A DNA stretch of 64,000 nt, from contig CAYPNP010000012.1 in assembly GCA_964412195.1 (NCBI GenBank), positions 1 to 64,000 of the forward strand. Direction: 5' to 3'. Numbering within the stretch: position 1 is the stretch's first letter; every line of letters starts with the position of its first letter. Positions 43,801 to 51,688 of the stretch are shown piece by piece. The stretch is from CAYPNP01 sp964412195. Its GTDB lineage: Bacteria; Acidobacteriota; JAAYUB01. The notes beneath the pieces were generated by a model, which had not been told where the DNA came from, did no database searches, and saw only the letters and a list, made by a program, of their open reading frames with translations. Made by a program: the position numbers and the translations under genes.

Positions 43801-46800
43801 ATGACACGTGCGTTTGTCAAGACGCTGCTCCTGGCTTGCGTGACCCTGCTGCTCGCGGGCGTCGTGTTCGGCCAGGCGGCTCAGACAACGGGCCGTATCG
43901 AGGGTACGGCCAAGGACCAGACGGGTGGCGTCATCCCCGGCGTCACCGTCACCATTTCCTCCGCCACCGGCACCAAGAGCATGATCACCGGTGACAGCGG
44001 CGAATTCGCCTTCCCCTTCCTCACCCCCGGCAACTATGACATCAAGGCCGAACTCGAAGGCTTCAAAACCTACGAGCAGAAGGGCGTCACAATCCGCCTG
44101 GGCTTGACCAGCACCATCAATCTGGTGCTGAGCCCCGGTGAGATCAGCGAAGTGGTTACCGTCACGGGCGAGGCGCCATTGGTGGACACCACCACCACGA
44201 CCATCGGCTCCAATATCACCGATGCGATGTACACCAGCATGCCGGTTCGCCGGAACTTCTCCAACCTGTTCAATTTCGCCCCCGGCGTGAGTGATGGCGG
44301 GCAGGTTGGTTCTTCGAACCCCTCCATCGGCGGCGCCTCTGGTTTGGAAAACAACTACGTCATCGATGGCGTGAATGTCACCAACACCGGCTACGGCTCC
44401 CTGGGTTCTTACTCCAATGTGTACGGCTCAATGGGCACCGGCGTGAACTTCGACTTCGTAAAAGAAGTCCAGATCAAGTCCGGCGGTTTCGAGGCCGAGT
44501 ACGGCCAGAGCACTGGCGGCGTGGTCAATGTCATCACCAAATCCGGCGGGAATGAATTCCACGGTGGCGTGTACTTCTACCTCCAGCCGGCCGGCTGGCA
44601 GGCCTCCCGCAATCAACCGAACACCTATCGCTATGAAAACCTTCAATCCATGACCCTTTCCCAGCAAAACTACGACGTGAGTTTTGACCTATCGGGTTAT
44701 CTGTGGAAGGACAAGCTGTTCTTCTATGCCGCTTTCAATCCCCAGTGGAACACCAGTTCCTTCAGGGCCCCGGCCGGAATTGGCCAGGATATTGACGGCA
44801 TCTCCCCCTACGAGCAGGAGAGCCATTACTATTCCTGGTCGGCCAAGGCCTCCTATGTGCCGCACCCCAATCACACCTTCGAGTTTTCCACGTTTGCTGA
44901 CCCATCCAATCGCGGCACCGGCCCGAACCGGTCCATGCTGAGCACGGGTGATACCAGCTACAGCAAGCTGCACTTCGGTTCCTGGAACCTGGTAGCCCGC
45001 TACAACGGCGTCCTGTCCAACAACTGGTTCCTGACCGGCTCCTACAGCCGTGCCTACAACCGGTTCGAAGAAGCGATGCTGTACGACTCCTTGGTTCAAT
45101 ACCGGGACTATGTCAGCTGGTTCTATGACAACTTCCCGGAGGGCACTCCCGTCAGAAATCCAACCGGTTATGATCTGAGAGGCGGTGTCGGATTCTTCGA
45201 GAACAACAACGGCACCAACAACCAGTTCAACATCAAGACCACCTTCACCTTTACCGCCGCCGGTGAGCACACCATGGACTTCGGTTACGCTTACGAAGAC
45301 GTGGGCTATGTCGCGTTCCGGCGCTACACCGGCCCGATGGTCGATGTCCCGGCCTTTGGAGGTTTTGAGGGTGCGGCCTCTTATGGTGCCCTGCTCCGGC
45401 ACCGGTGGTATCGTCAGGCGGACGGAACCTACTGGGATCGGAACGGCGACGGCACCCTGGACGGCAGCGACGCCGTGTGGTGGCAAACCCGCGGCAACTA
45501 CAACGACCCGAACATCAGCACCGAAACCAAGTACCACTCCTTCTATGCCCAGGACGCCTGGAAGATCAGCGCCAATGTGACCCTGAAGGCCGGCGTCCGC
45601 TACGACTACCAGAAAATCGCCGGTGGTGGTGAAGGCTCGTCCGACTTCGTGTTCGACGGCAACTGGGCCCCCCGCTTCGGCCTGATCTACGATGTGAAGG
45701 GCGACGGCAAAACCAAGGTCTACGGCTCCTGGGGCAGATTCTTCCAGAAGATCCCGCAGGACCTGGCCGTCCGCGCTCTGTCCGTGGAAACCGGCTTCAC
45801 CAGCGTGTACTGGGGCGACCTCAATGCCACCGACTTCCTGAATGACGACATGGTGGCGGCGGGCCTGACCGTGTATCCCGGCTACGGCAGCCCCTACACC
45901 ATCGGTCTGACCGGCAGCGTACCGACCATCGTCTACCCCGGCACCAAGGCCATGTTCCAGGATGAATTCGTGCTCGGCTTCGACCACGAACTCAGCCCCA
46001 CCATGAGCATCGGCGCCCGTTACATCTGGCGGCACGTGGGCCGCGGCCTTGAGGATTGCGGCAGCCAGACGCCCGGGCAGTGGAACGGTACAGAACCCTC
46101 TGCGGAAGAGTACCAGTATGTCATCGCCAACGTCACCGCGTCCCAGGACATCTTCGACAACGCTCTGGGTGTCCTAGGCTCCGACGGAATTCCTGATGGT
46201 TTCGCCGACATGACCCGCACCTACAACGCCTTCGAGGTGACCCTCGAAAAGCGCTTCTCCCAGGGCTTCCAGTTCCTGGCCAACTACCGGCTGGCCAAGG
46301 TGTGGGGCAACTGGGAAGGCCTGTTCCGGAACGACAACGGCCAGGACGACCCCTTCATCACCTCGCTGTTCGACTTCCGGGATGAGGTCCTGGCTAATGG
46401 CGGCCGCGCTCTGGGAGTGTCCTACGTCCCCGGCTACCTCAACACCGACCGCCGGCACGTCCTGAACTTCAACGGTGCCTACACCCTGCCGTGCAAGCTG
46501 ACCTTCGGCATCGGCGCCCGCCTGACCTCGGGCTACCCGCTGACCCCGGTCGGCACCCACCCGGCTTCCGGATACGGTGACAACGAGATCCCCGGCATCC
46601 TGCCCGATGGCACCCAAGTGGTGCGTGGCTACGCCGGCCGCAGCGACTGGATCAACGACGTGGACCTGCACGCTGATTATCCTTTCACCTTCGGCGACAA
46701 CTACCGGCTGCGCTTCGCCGTGGACCTGTTCAACGTGTTCAACCTGCAGAAGACCACCCAAGTCGACACCCAGTCTCAGTCGGGTGGCGATCCCTATGCC

Positions 46801-46869
46801 GACTACCTGACCCCGACCACCTTCCAGCGCTCCTTCAACATGCGCGCTTCCATCCGCTTCGAGTTCTAA
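43801..46869 (+). CDS. TonB-dependent receptor with carboxypeptidase-regulatory domain (Oar-like)
   Basis: 1022 residues from the ATG at 43801 with AGGAGG about ten bases upstream. Domains are a signal peptide (about 1-24), a carboxypeptidase-regulatory domain (28-115, GRIEGTAKDQTGGVIPGVTV), a plug (about 120-240, with GFEAEYGQSTGGVVNV) and a barrel ending SIRFEF with a terminal Phe. It has the same architecture as the receptor at 30117-33224, but the two are strongly diverged in the barrel, so they probably take up different ligands. A canonical TonB box is not obvious. It is monocistronic with its own promoter and terminator. Confidence 0.93.
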   Translation: MTRAFVKTLLLACVTLLLAGVVFGQAAQTTGRIEGTAKDQTGGVIPGVTVTISSATGTKSMITGDSGEFAFPFLTPGNYDIKAELEGFKTYEQKGVTIRLGLTSTINLVLSPGEISEVVTVTGEAPLVDTTTTTIGSNITDAMYTSMPVRRNFSNLFNFAPGVSDGGQVGSSNPSIGGASGLENNYVIDGVNVTNTGYGSLGSYSNVYGSMGTGVNFDFVKEVQIKSGGFEAEYGQSTGGVVNVITKSGGNEFHGGVYFYLQPAGWQASRNQPNTYRYENLQSMTLSQQNYDVSFDLSGYLWKDKLFFYAAFNPQWNTSSFRAPAGIGQDIDGISPYEQESHYYSWSAKASYVPHPNHTFEFSTFADPSNRGTGPNRSMLSTGDTSYSKLHFGSWNLVARYNGVLSNNWFLTGSYSRAYNRFEEAMLYDSLVQYRDYVSWFYDNFPEGTPVRNPTGYDLRGGVGFFENNNGTNNQFNIKTTFTFTAAGEHTMDFGYAYEDVGYVAFRRYTGPMVDVPAFGGFEGAASYGALLRHRWYRQADGTYWDRNGDGTLDGSDAVWWQTRGNYNDPNISTETKYHSFYAQDAWKISANVTLKAGVRYDYQKIAGGGEGSSDFVFDGNWAPRFGLIYDVKGDGKTKVYGSWGRFFQKIPQDLAVRALSVETGFTSVYWGDLNATDFLNDDMVAAGLTVYPGYGSPYTIGLTGSVPTIVYPGTKAMFQDEFVLGFDHELSPTMSIGARYIWRHVGRGLEDCGSQTPGQWNGTEPSAEEYQYVIANVTASQDIFDNALGVLGSDGIPDGFADMTRTYNAFEVTLEKRFSQGFQFLANYRLAKVWGNWEGLFRNDNGQDDPFITSLFDFRDEVLANGGRALGVSYVPGYLNTDRRHVLNFNGAYTLPCKLTFGIGARLTSGYPLTPVGTHPASGYGDNEIPGILPDGTQVVRGYAGRSDWINDVDLHADYPFTFGDNYRLRFAVDLFNVFNLQKTTQVDTQSQSGGDPYADYLTPTTFQRSFNMRASIRFEF

Positions 46870-46891
46870 ACGGTCAGTTCTCCGACAACCA

Positions 46892-46919
46892 AGCAGGGCC
46901 TCCGGGCCCTGCTTTTTTT
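46892..46919 (+). terminator. Intrinsic terminator of the second TonB receptor gene
   Basis: AGCAGGGCC/GGCCCTGCT, a 9-base stem with a TCCG loop, followed by seven T. Confidence 0.92.
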
Positions 46920-46955
46920 ATGCCCTCCCGCCCGTTCCGCTCCCTGAAAAACTGG

Positions 46956-46983
46956 TTGACATTCCGATCGAAGCGGGTAAAAT
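46956..46983 (+). promoter_or_regulatory. Promoter of tRNA-Glu
   Basis: Perfect TTGACA (46956-46961), a 16-base spacer and TAAAAT (46978-46983), about 50 bases before the tRNA. Confidence 0.8.
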
Positions 46984-47033
46984 ACGCTTTTCCCGGACGG
47001 CCGGATTCCGTTCTTTCCAGCTGAAATTTCCAT

Positions 47034-47109
47034 GGCGCCATCGTCTAGGGGTCTAGGACGCCGCCCTCTCACGGCGGTGACCCGGGTTCGAATCCCGGTG
47101 GCGCTGCCA
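47034..47109 (+). tRNA. tRNA-Glu (anticodon CTC)
   Basis: 76 bases with encoded CCA. The acceptor GGCGCCA pairs with TGGCGCT, including one G-U. The anticodon stem CCGCC/GGCGG closes the loop CTCTCAC, giving anticodon CTC for codon GAG. The T arm CCGGG-TTCGAAT-CCCGG is perfect. Confidence 0.97.
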
Positions 47110-47114
47110 ATACG

Positions 47115-47147
47115 AAGGCCGCAACCATTCCGGTTGCGGCCTTTTTC
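47115..47147 (+). terminator. Intrinsic terminator of tRNA-Glu
   Basis: AAGGCCGCAACC/GGTTGCGGCCTT, a perfect 12-base stem with a 5-base loop, then TTTTT. Confidence 0.93.
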
Positions 47148-47156
47148 ATTTATAGG

Positions 47157-47275
47157 ATTCGAGACTCGGGACTCGGGACTAGGGACTCGGGGCTCGGGAT
47201 TCGGGGATCGAGCCTCGCGGGGTGAGGCGCGGCTCGGCGTTCAGCGTTCGATGTTCAGCGTTCGATGTTCGGATT
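47157..47275. repeat. GGGACTCGG and TTCGATG repeats behind tRNA-Glu
   Basis: Units such as GAGACTCGGGACTCGGGACT fill 47157-47212, then GTTCAGCGTTCGATGTTC units fill 47235-47275. Both families recur elsewhere in the window. Confidence 0.75.
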
Positions 47276-47277
47276 GC

Positions 47278-48834
47278 CTACGGATTTTGAACCAGCGATT
47301 TCCTCACTTCAGGCCAGGCGTCTTTCCCGCAGAGCAGGGCGCCAAGGCGGGGCATCCGCTCCCGGACCTCCGCCGCGATCCGGCCCGCCAAGTCCCGGAT
47401 GTCCCACTGGGCGTGCCCGTCCATCCGCAGCCGGGAAAAGTGGGCCAGCTCGCGGAAGTTCAGCTGCAGCAGCACGCGCCGCCGGTGGGCGTTGGTGAGG
47501 ATGTACGCGGCGGCCTCCGGGGCGGTTTCGCGGATGCGGCGGTGGACCGCCTCGCTGCGCGCGGCGACCTCTCGCAGCTCCGTCTCCAGGCCGACCGCCT
47601 GCAGCGAGGGCGGGACGGTGATGCCGAGGCCGGGATCGTAATCCTGCGCCAGGAGCGTGCCCATCCGGTGGCGCTTCAGCTGGGCGAAGCAGGAGGCGCT
47701 GACCACGCACTCGAAGGCGGCGCCCGCCAGCTCGAAGGCCCGAGGCAGCGAATGCCAGGGCTCCAGGTGCTCGGCCAGCGCGGCCAGCAGCTGCCGCACC
47801 TCCGCGTCGCCGAGCCCGTCCGCCCAGGCCCGGCCTTCGGGAAGGGGCCGCCCGAGGACCTCGTAGGCCAGGCCGGCCAGGACCCGCTCCTCTTGCAGGG
47901 CGCCGGGGTCCAACAGGCGGCAGGCCGGCGCGTCGGACAGATGCTCCGTCTCCGCTCCGGGCGCGGCCGTCGCCGACCGGCGGATGGCCTCCCGCAGGAC
48001 GGGCAGCCCGAGCCGGTGGTAGGCGTCGGCGTCGGTGTACTTGATCACGGACGGCGCCACCCCCTGGACCACGCGGAACAGGCGCCCGCCGAACTCCCGG
48101 ACCTCGGCCAGCGGGTGGGCCGCCGCCTGCTGGAGGATCCGCTCGATGTTCCGCGCGTTGGCGGTCATGCCCAGCTGCGTCTGGACCGCCAGCGACAGGC
48201 CGTAGCGCGCGTCCTCCTTGGCCCAGCCGTCCAAGGTCCGGCGCCCCTCCGCCCGTTCGGCCAGGTCGGGGAAGCTCCGGTCGAAGTACTCCTTCAGGCG
48301 CTCGTAGAACCCGAAGTAGGCGCGGGTCTGGAGTTCGACGGCCGCCAGGAAGTCGTCCTCGAGGGGCGTGCCCAGCAGCTCCACCGGTGTGACGAAGTCC
48401 CCCTCCAAGGTGATGTAACGCTGCGACTTCTCGGTGTAGGAGCAGAGGCGGAACCGCTCCACGAATTCTGCCGCCAGGCGGCTGATGCCCAGGATGTCCA
48501 GGTTGAACACGGCGTGTTCGGCCACCGAGGCGTGTCCCAATCCAAAAATAATCTTCTCGTTGGACTTGCGGGCCCGGTCCAGCTCCCTCCGGGCCGCCCG
48601 GCGCAGCTCGTCGACCGGCCGGGGATCGCGGCTGATCCGGGCGTAGGCCGCCGAGAGGGTCTCCGGCGTGATGTTCCGGCGGTCCAGGAACTCCCGCAGC
48701 GCCTGGCGCAGCCCGGCCCGCTGCGGCTCCTCCGGGCACTCCCGGGACAGCAGCTCCTCCGCGCGGGTCGCGAGGTCCCGGAACTCGTCCAGCGTCTCCA
48801 CATCGACGTTCATGCCCGCCAGGATGACTTCCAT
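47278..48834 (-). CDS. FAD-dependent thymidylate synthase-like protein with two ThyX domains
   Basis: 518 residues from the ATG at 48834, sharing one base with the ispH stop (TGATG). ThyX makes dTMP from dUMP using FAD and methylenetetrahydrofolate and is normally 210-260 residues. Here two ThyX-like domains are joined. The N-terminal one keeps GLGHASVAEHAVF (98-110) and EKSQRY (135-140), but has ERFRLCSY where the RHR motif belongs. The C-terminal one has KRHRMGTLLAQDY (387-399), but lacks the GHxSxxEH pattern. The halves may build composite active sites. It is the last gene of a four-gene operon. Confidence 0.85.
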   Translation of the reverse strand: MEVILAGMNVDVETLDEFRDLATRAEELLSRECPEEPQRAGLRQALREFLDRRNITPETLSAAYARISRDPRPVDELRRAARRELDRARKSNEKIIFGLGHASVAEHAVFNLDILGISRLAAEFVERFRLCSYTEKSQRYITLEGDFVTPVELLGTPLEDDFLAAVELQTRAYFGFYERLKEYFDRSFPDLAERAEGRRTLDGWAKEDARYGLSLAVQTQLGMTANARNIERILQQAAAHPLAEVREFGGRLFRVVQGVAPSVIKYTDADAYHRLGLPVLREAIRRSATAAPGAETEHLSDAPACRLLDPGALQEERVLAGLAYEVLGRPLPEGRAWADGLGDAEVRQLLAALAEHLEPWHSLPRAFELAGAAFECVVSASCFAQLKRHRMGTLLAQDYDPGLGITVPPSLQAVGLETELREVAARSEAVHRRIRETAPEAAAYILTNAHRRRVLLQLNFRELAHFSRLRMDGHAQWDIRDLAGRIAAEVRERMPRLGALLCGKDAWPEVRKSLVQNP

Positions 48835-49703
48835 CACGAATCCTCCTCCACCTCGGCGTCGGGCCGGATTCGGCGGATGGTCGCGATCACTTCCTGGATG
48901 AGGGTGTCGGGAGTCGACGCGCCCGCGGAGATGCCCACCGCCCCGATCCCTTCGAACCACTCCGGCCGGAGGTCGGCGGCCGACTGCACCTGGCGGGTGT
49001 TGGGGTTGATGGTCGAGCTCAGCTCGGTCAGCCGCCGGGTGTTGGCGCTGGTGTAGGAGCCCACGATGATCATCAGGTCGTTGTCCTGGGGCATCCGGCA
49101 GATCTCGCTCTGGTGGTCGGTGGTCGGCTTGCAGATGGTATTGATGAAGCGCAGCTCCCGGCAGAACCGGACGAGCCGCGGCAGGATGCGCTGGACGTTT
49201 TCCATGCTCTGGGTCGACTGGACCACCACGCCCAGGCGCGGAAACCGCTTCCGCCAGCCCTCGACGTCGGCCGGGCTCGAGACCACCAGGGCGTTCTCGA
49301 CCTGGCCGGCGATGCCCCGGACCTCGTCGTGGTTCTGGTCGCCGATGATCACCACCTGGTACCCGTCCTCGGCCAGCGAGCGGACGATGCGGTGGATCTC
49401 CAGCACCATCGGGCAGGTGGCATCCACCACCCGGAGCCCCCGCCGCTCCGCCTCGGCGTACACGTCCGGCACAGTGCCGTGGGCCCGCAGGAGCAGCACG
49501 CCCTGGTCGATGTCGTCGATGGTCTCGACGACCCGGATGCCCGCCTTTTGGATCTGGTCCACGACGAATTCGTTGTGGACAATGTCCCCGAGCATGTACA
49601 CGTCCGCCTGCTTGCCGGCCGCCTCCAGGGCGATCTCGATGGCCCGCCGCACGCCGAAGCAGAAGCCGGCGCTGCGCGCGATGCGGATCTTCAGGGAAGC
49701 CAT
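48834..49703 (-). CDS. ispH: 4-hydroxy-3-methylbut-2-enyl diphosphate reductase
   Basis: 289 residues from the ATG at 49703; a GTG three codons earlier is possible. It is the last enzyme of the MEP isoprenoid pathway, reducing HMBPP to IPP and DMAPP. The three iron-sulfur cysteines are Cys-15 (GFCFGVRRA), Cys-97 (DATCP) and Cys-191 (TICKPT). The substrate residues in RAHGTVP, HDEVRG and SYTSANTRRL are present. It begins 5 bases after the pseudo-transglutaminase gene and overlaps the thyX-like gene by one base, so it is in one operon with them. Confidence 0.96.
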   Translation of the reverse strand: MASLKIRIARSAGFCFGVRRAIEIALEAAGKQADVYMLGDIVHNEFVVDQIQKAGIRVVETIDDIDQGVLLLRAHGTVPDVYAEAERRGLRVVDATCPMVLEIHRIVRSLAEDGYQVVIIGDQNHDEVRGIAGQVENALVVSSPADVEGWRKRFPRLGVVVQSTQSMENVQRILPRLVRFCRELRFINTICKPTTDHQSEICRMPQDNDLMIIVGSYTSANTRRLTELSSTINPNTRQVQSAADLRPEWFEGIGAVGISAGASTPDTLIQEVIATIRRIRPDAEVEEDS

Positions 49704-49708
49704 GGCGT

Positions 49709-51688
49709 TCACTTTCCTTTCCCGCCGCCGGGCGGCGGCGCTTTTGCCCCGGCGGCCGCGGGGGCCCGCACGATCATGAGGTTGTTGGGGCGGTCCAGCC
49801 AGCGGCGGAAAAACTCACGGGCCTGCGCATAGTCAGCCGGCGGCAGGACCGGCCGCAGGACGCCGATCTCCGCTTCGACGAGGATCGCTCGGGCCGCCGC
49901 GTCGTACCGGAAGGTCCGGTGCGCCGTCCACGCGGGTTCCGTCCGGGAGAGGCCGGGCGGCAGGTAGAGCACCTCGGCCCCTTCCGGTAGCCGGACCTCC
50001 GTCCGGGTGCGGCTGGAGGCGGGCGGGCCGAGCGACAGCGAGTTCTTCCGGGACTCCAGTCCCAGGTACATGGTCGTCTCCGCCAGGGGCACCGGGAAGG
50101 TGGGGAGGTCGAGGACCAGGATGTCCCCCTGCCGGATGCCCAGCTGCCCCGCGCCGAAGCGCAGCTCGATGTCCACTTCGCGGCCGGTGTCGCCCAGGTG
50201 GTCGGACCGGCCCTCGGCCAGCACGGCCTCCGGGGCCGCGATCCGGGCGGCTTCTGAGTAGAATCCCTGGAGCGCGGCGGGGGCCATCTCCCCGAGGGCC
50301 CGGCGTGCCGCGGCGGCGAACGCCCCCCGCAGCAAGCACTCCGCCGAGGCCCGGGCGGACCCGTCGCCCGCCAGCTCGATCCGGAACAGGTTCCGCGCGA
50401 GGCTCGCCTCGTCGGCCGGCAGGTCCGTGTCCACGAGGGAGCAACCGTCGGGGCGGATCTCCAGGCCGCGGTTGCCGGCGGCGAAGGGGCACCAGCCCAG
50501 GGAGCCGGTCGGGTTGAACGGATCGAGGATCAGGGGCCCGCCGCCGGACAGGGCGACCCGCAGGACGATGGCATCGAACTGCTCCAGCGCCGGGACATCC
50601 TCGGCCAGGGGCAGGTACTGGCTGTTCAGGAACACCGGCCGGGAATCGAATCCCGCCGCCGCCAGCATGGCCCCCGCCAAGGCGGCCTTGTCCTTGGCGT
50701 CGCCGTACCGTTTCTCCAGGATTTCATCCGGCGCGTGCGGGGCGTATCCGGCCAGGGACAGTCCCAGCGGGACGCTGCGGACCTGGCGGGTGACAAAGGC
50801 GTAGATCCGCTCCAGCTGCTCGCGCTCGTCCTTCGCGCCGGCCACCAGCCCGGCGGTGAACGACTCGACGCGCGGGCATTGCCGGACTTTCTCCCAGTAA
50901 GTCCCGGCGAACGGGCGGGCGGCGGCGCTCCAGTCCCGGTACGAGGAGAATACCAGCCGCGCCGCCAGGCGGGACAGCGGCGGCGAGGCCGGCTCGTCCG
51001 GGACGGGGGGCGAATCGGACACGTAAAAGGAATACACGTCCATCCCCCGTTCCACGCTCCGGACCAGCTGCACCGACTCCCCCTGCTGGGCGTGCCAGGC
51101 CAGCGGCCGGTCCCGCGGCAGGATCAGCCGCAGGTGCTTCTCCAGCAGGGGTTCGTCCGACTGGAAATATTCGATGCCGCTGAATCCGTCGGGCCGCGCT
51201 TCGGTGACCCGTTCCACGCGGGTTTCCAGGAGGGCGCCGGGGCCGACGGCCGGGAGCGGGATCACCTTCACCATGGCGCTGCCGTACAGGTCCGCCTCGG
51301 GTCCGCCCACGGCCGGGAGGTCCTTGACGTTCTCCGCCTCCACGGAAACGAAGCCGCCGGCGCTCCGGTAGGTGCCGGCGCGGAGCAGCTTGACCTGCTG
51401 CTCTCCCGGGCGGTAGAAAATCCGGTAATCGCCGTATTTCTCCCGGCCGCGGTCGTCCAGCACCTTGGTCAGGGAATGGATGTCCTCGGCCAGCCGGCCT
51501 TCGGCTTCGGTCCAGAGCAGGGTCTTGTCCGCAAACAGGACGATGGCCGAGGCCGCAGGGTATTCGGCGGTCCCCGGCGATTGCCGGAGATATTTCTCCA
51601 CCGCTTCCGCCTGCTGCGCCCGGCTGGCCCCCGCCATTCCGGCCGCCAGGGCCAGGACGATCGCAGGCTTCAGCAATCCGTGTCTCAT
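49709..51688 (-). CDS. DUF3857/transglutaminase-like exported protein, catalytic residues lost
   Basis: 659 residues from the ATG at 51688, overlapping the previous stop (ATGA). After a signal peptide (about 1-24), a DUF3857 beta domain (about 40-230) leads into a transglutaminase-like core (about 285-400). The usual GDCKDK is RYGDAKDKAAL, so the nucleophile Cys is Ala-331. The usual F-N-H-A-I is FDAIVL, so His is missing, while the Asp of LDPF (389) remains. It is therefore probably a binding or structural protein in the periplasm. It has a Pro/Gly/Lys-rich C-terminal tail. It is a paralogue of the gene upstream. Confidence 0.88.
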   Translation of the reverse strand: MRHGLLKPAIVLALAAGMAGASRAQQAEAVEKYLRQSPGTAEYPAASAIVLFADKTLLWTEAEGRLAEDIHSLTKVLDDRGREKYGDYRIFYRPGEQQVKLLRAGTYRSAGGFVSVEAENVKDLPAVGGPEADLYGSAMVKVIPLPAVGPGALLETRVERVTEARPDGFSGIEYFQSDEPLLEKHLRLILPRDRPLAWHAQQGESVQLVRSVERGMDVYSFYVSDSPPVPDEPASPPLSRLAARLVFSSYRDWSAAARPFAGTYWEKVRQCPRVESFTAGLVAGAKDEREQLERIYAFVTRQVRSVPLGLSLAGYAPHAPDEILEKRYGDAKDKAALAGAMLAAAGFDSRPVFLNSQYLPLAEDVPALEQFDAIVLRVALSGGGPLILDPFNPTGSLGWCPFAAGNRGLEIRPDGCSLVDTDLPADEASLARNLFRIELAGDGSARASAECLLRGAFAAAARRALGEMAPAALQGFYSEAARIAAPEAVLAEGRSDHLGDTGREVDIELRFGAGQLGIRQGDILVLDLPTFPVPLAETTMYLGLESRKNSLSLGPPASSRTRTEVRLPEGAEVLYLPPGLSRTEPAWTAHRTFRYDAAARAILVEAEIGVLRPVLPPADYAQAREFFRRWLDRPNNLMIVRAPAAAGAKAPPPGGGKGK

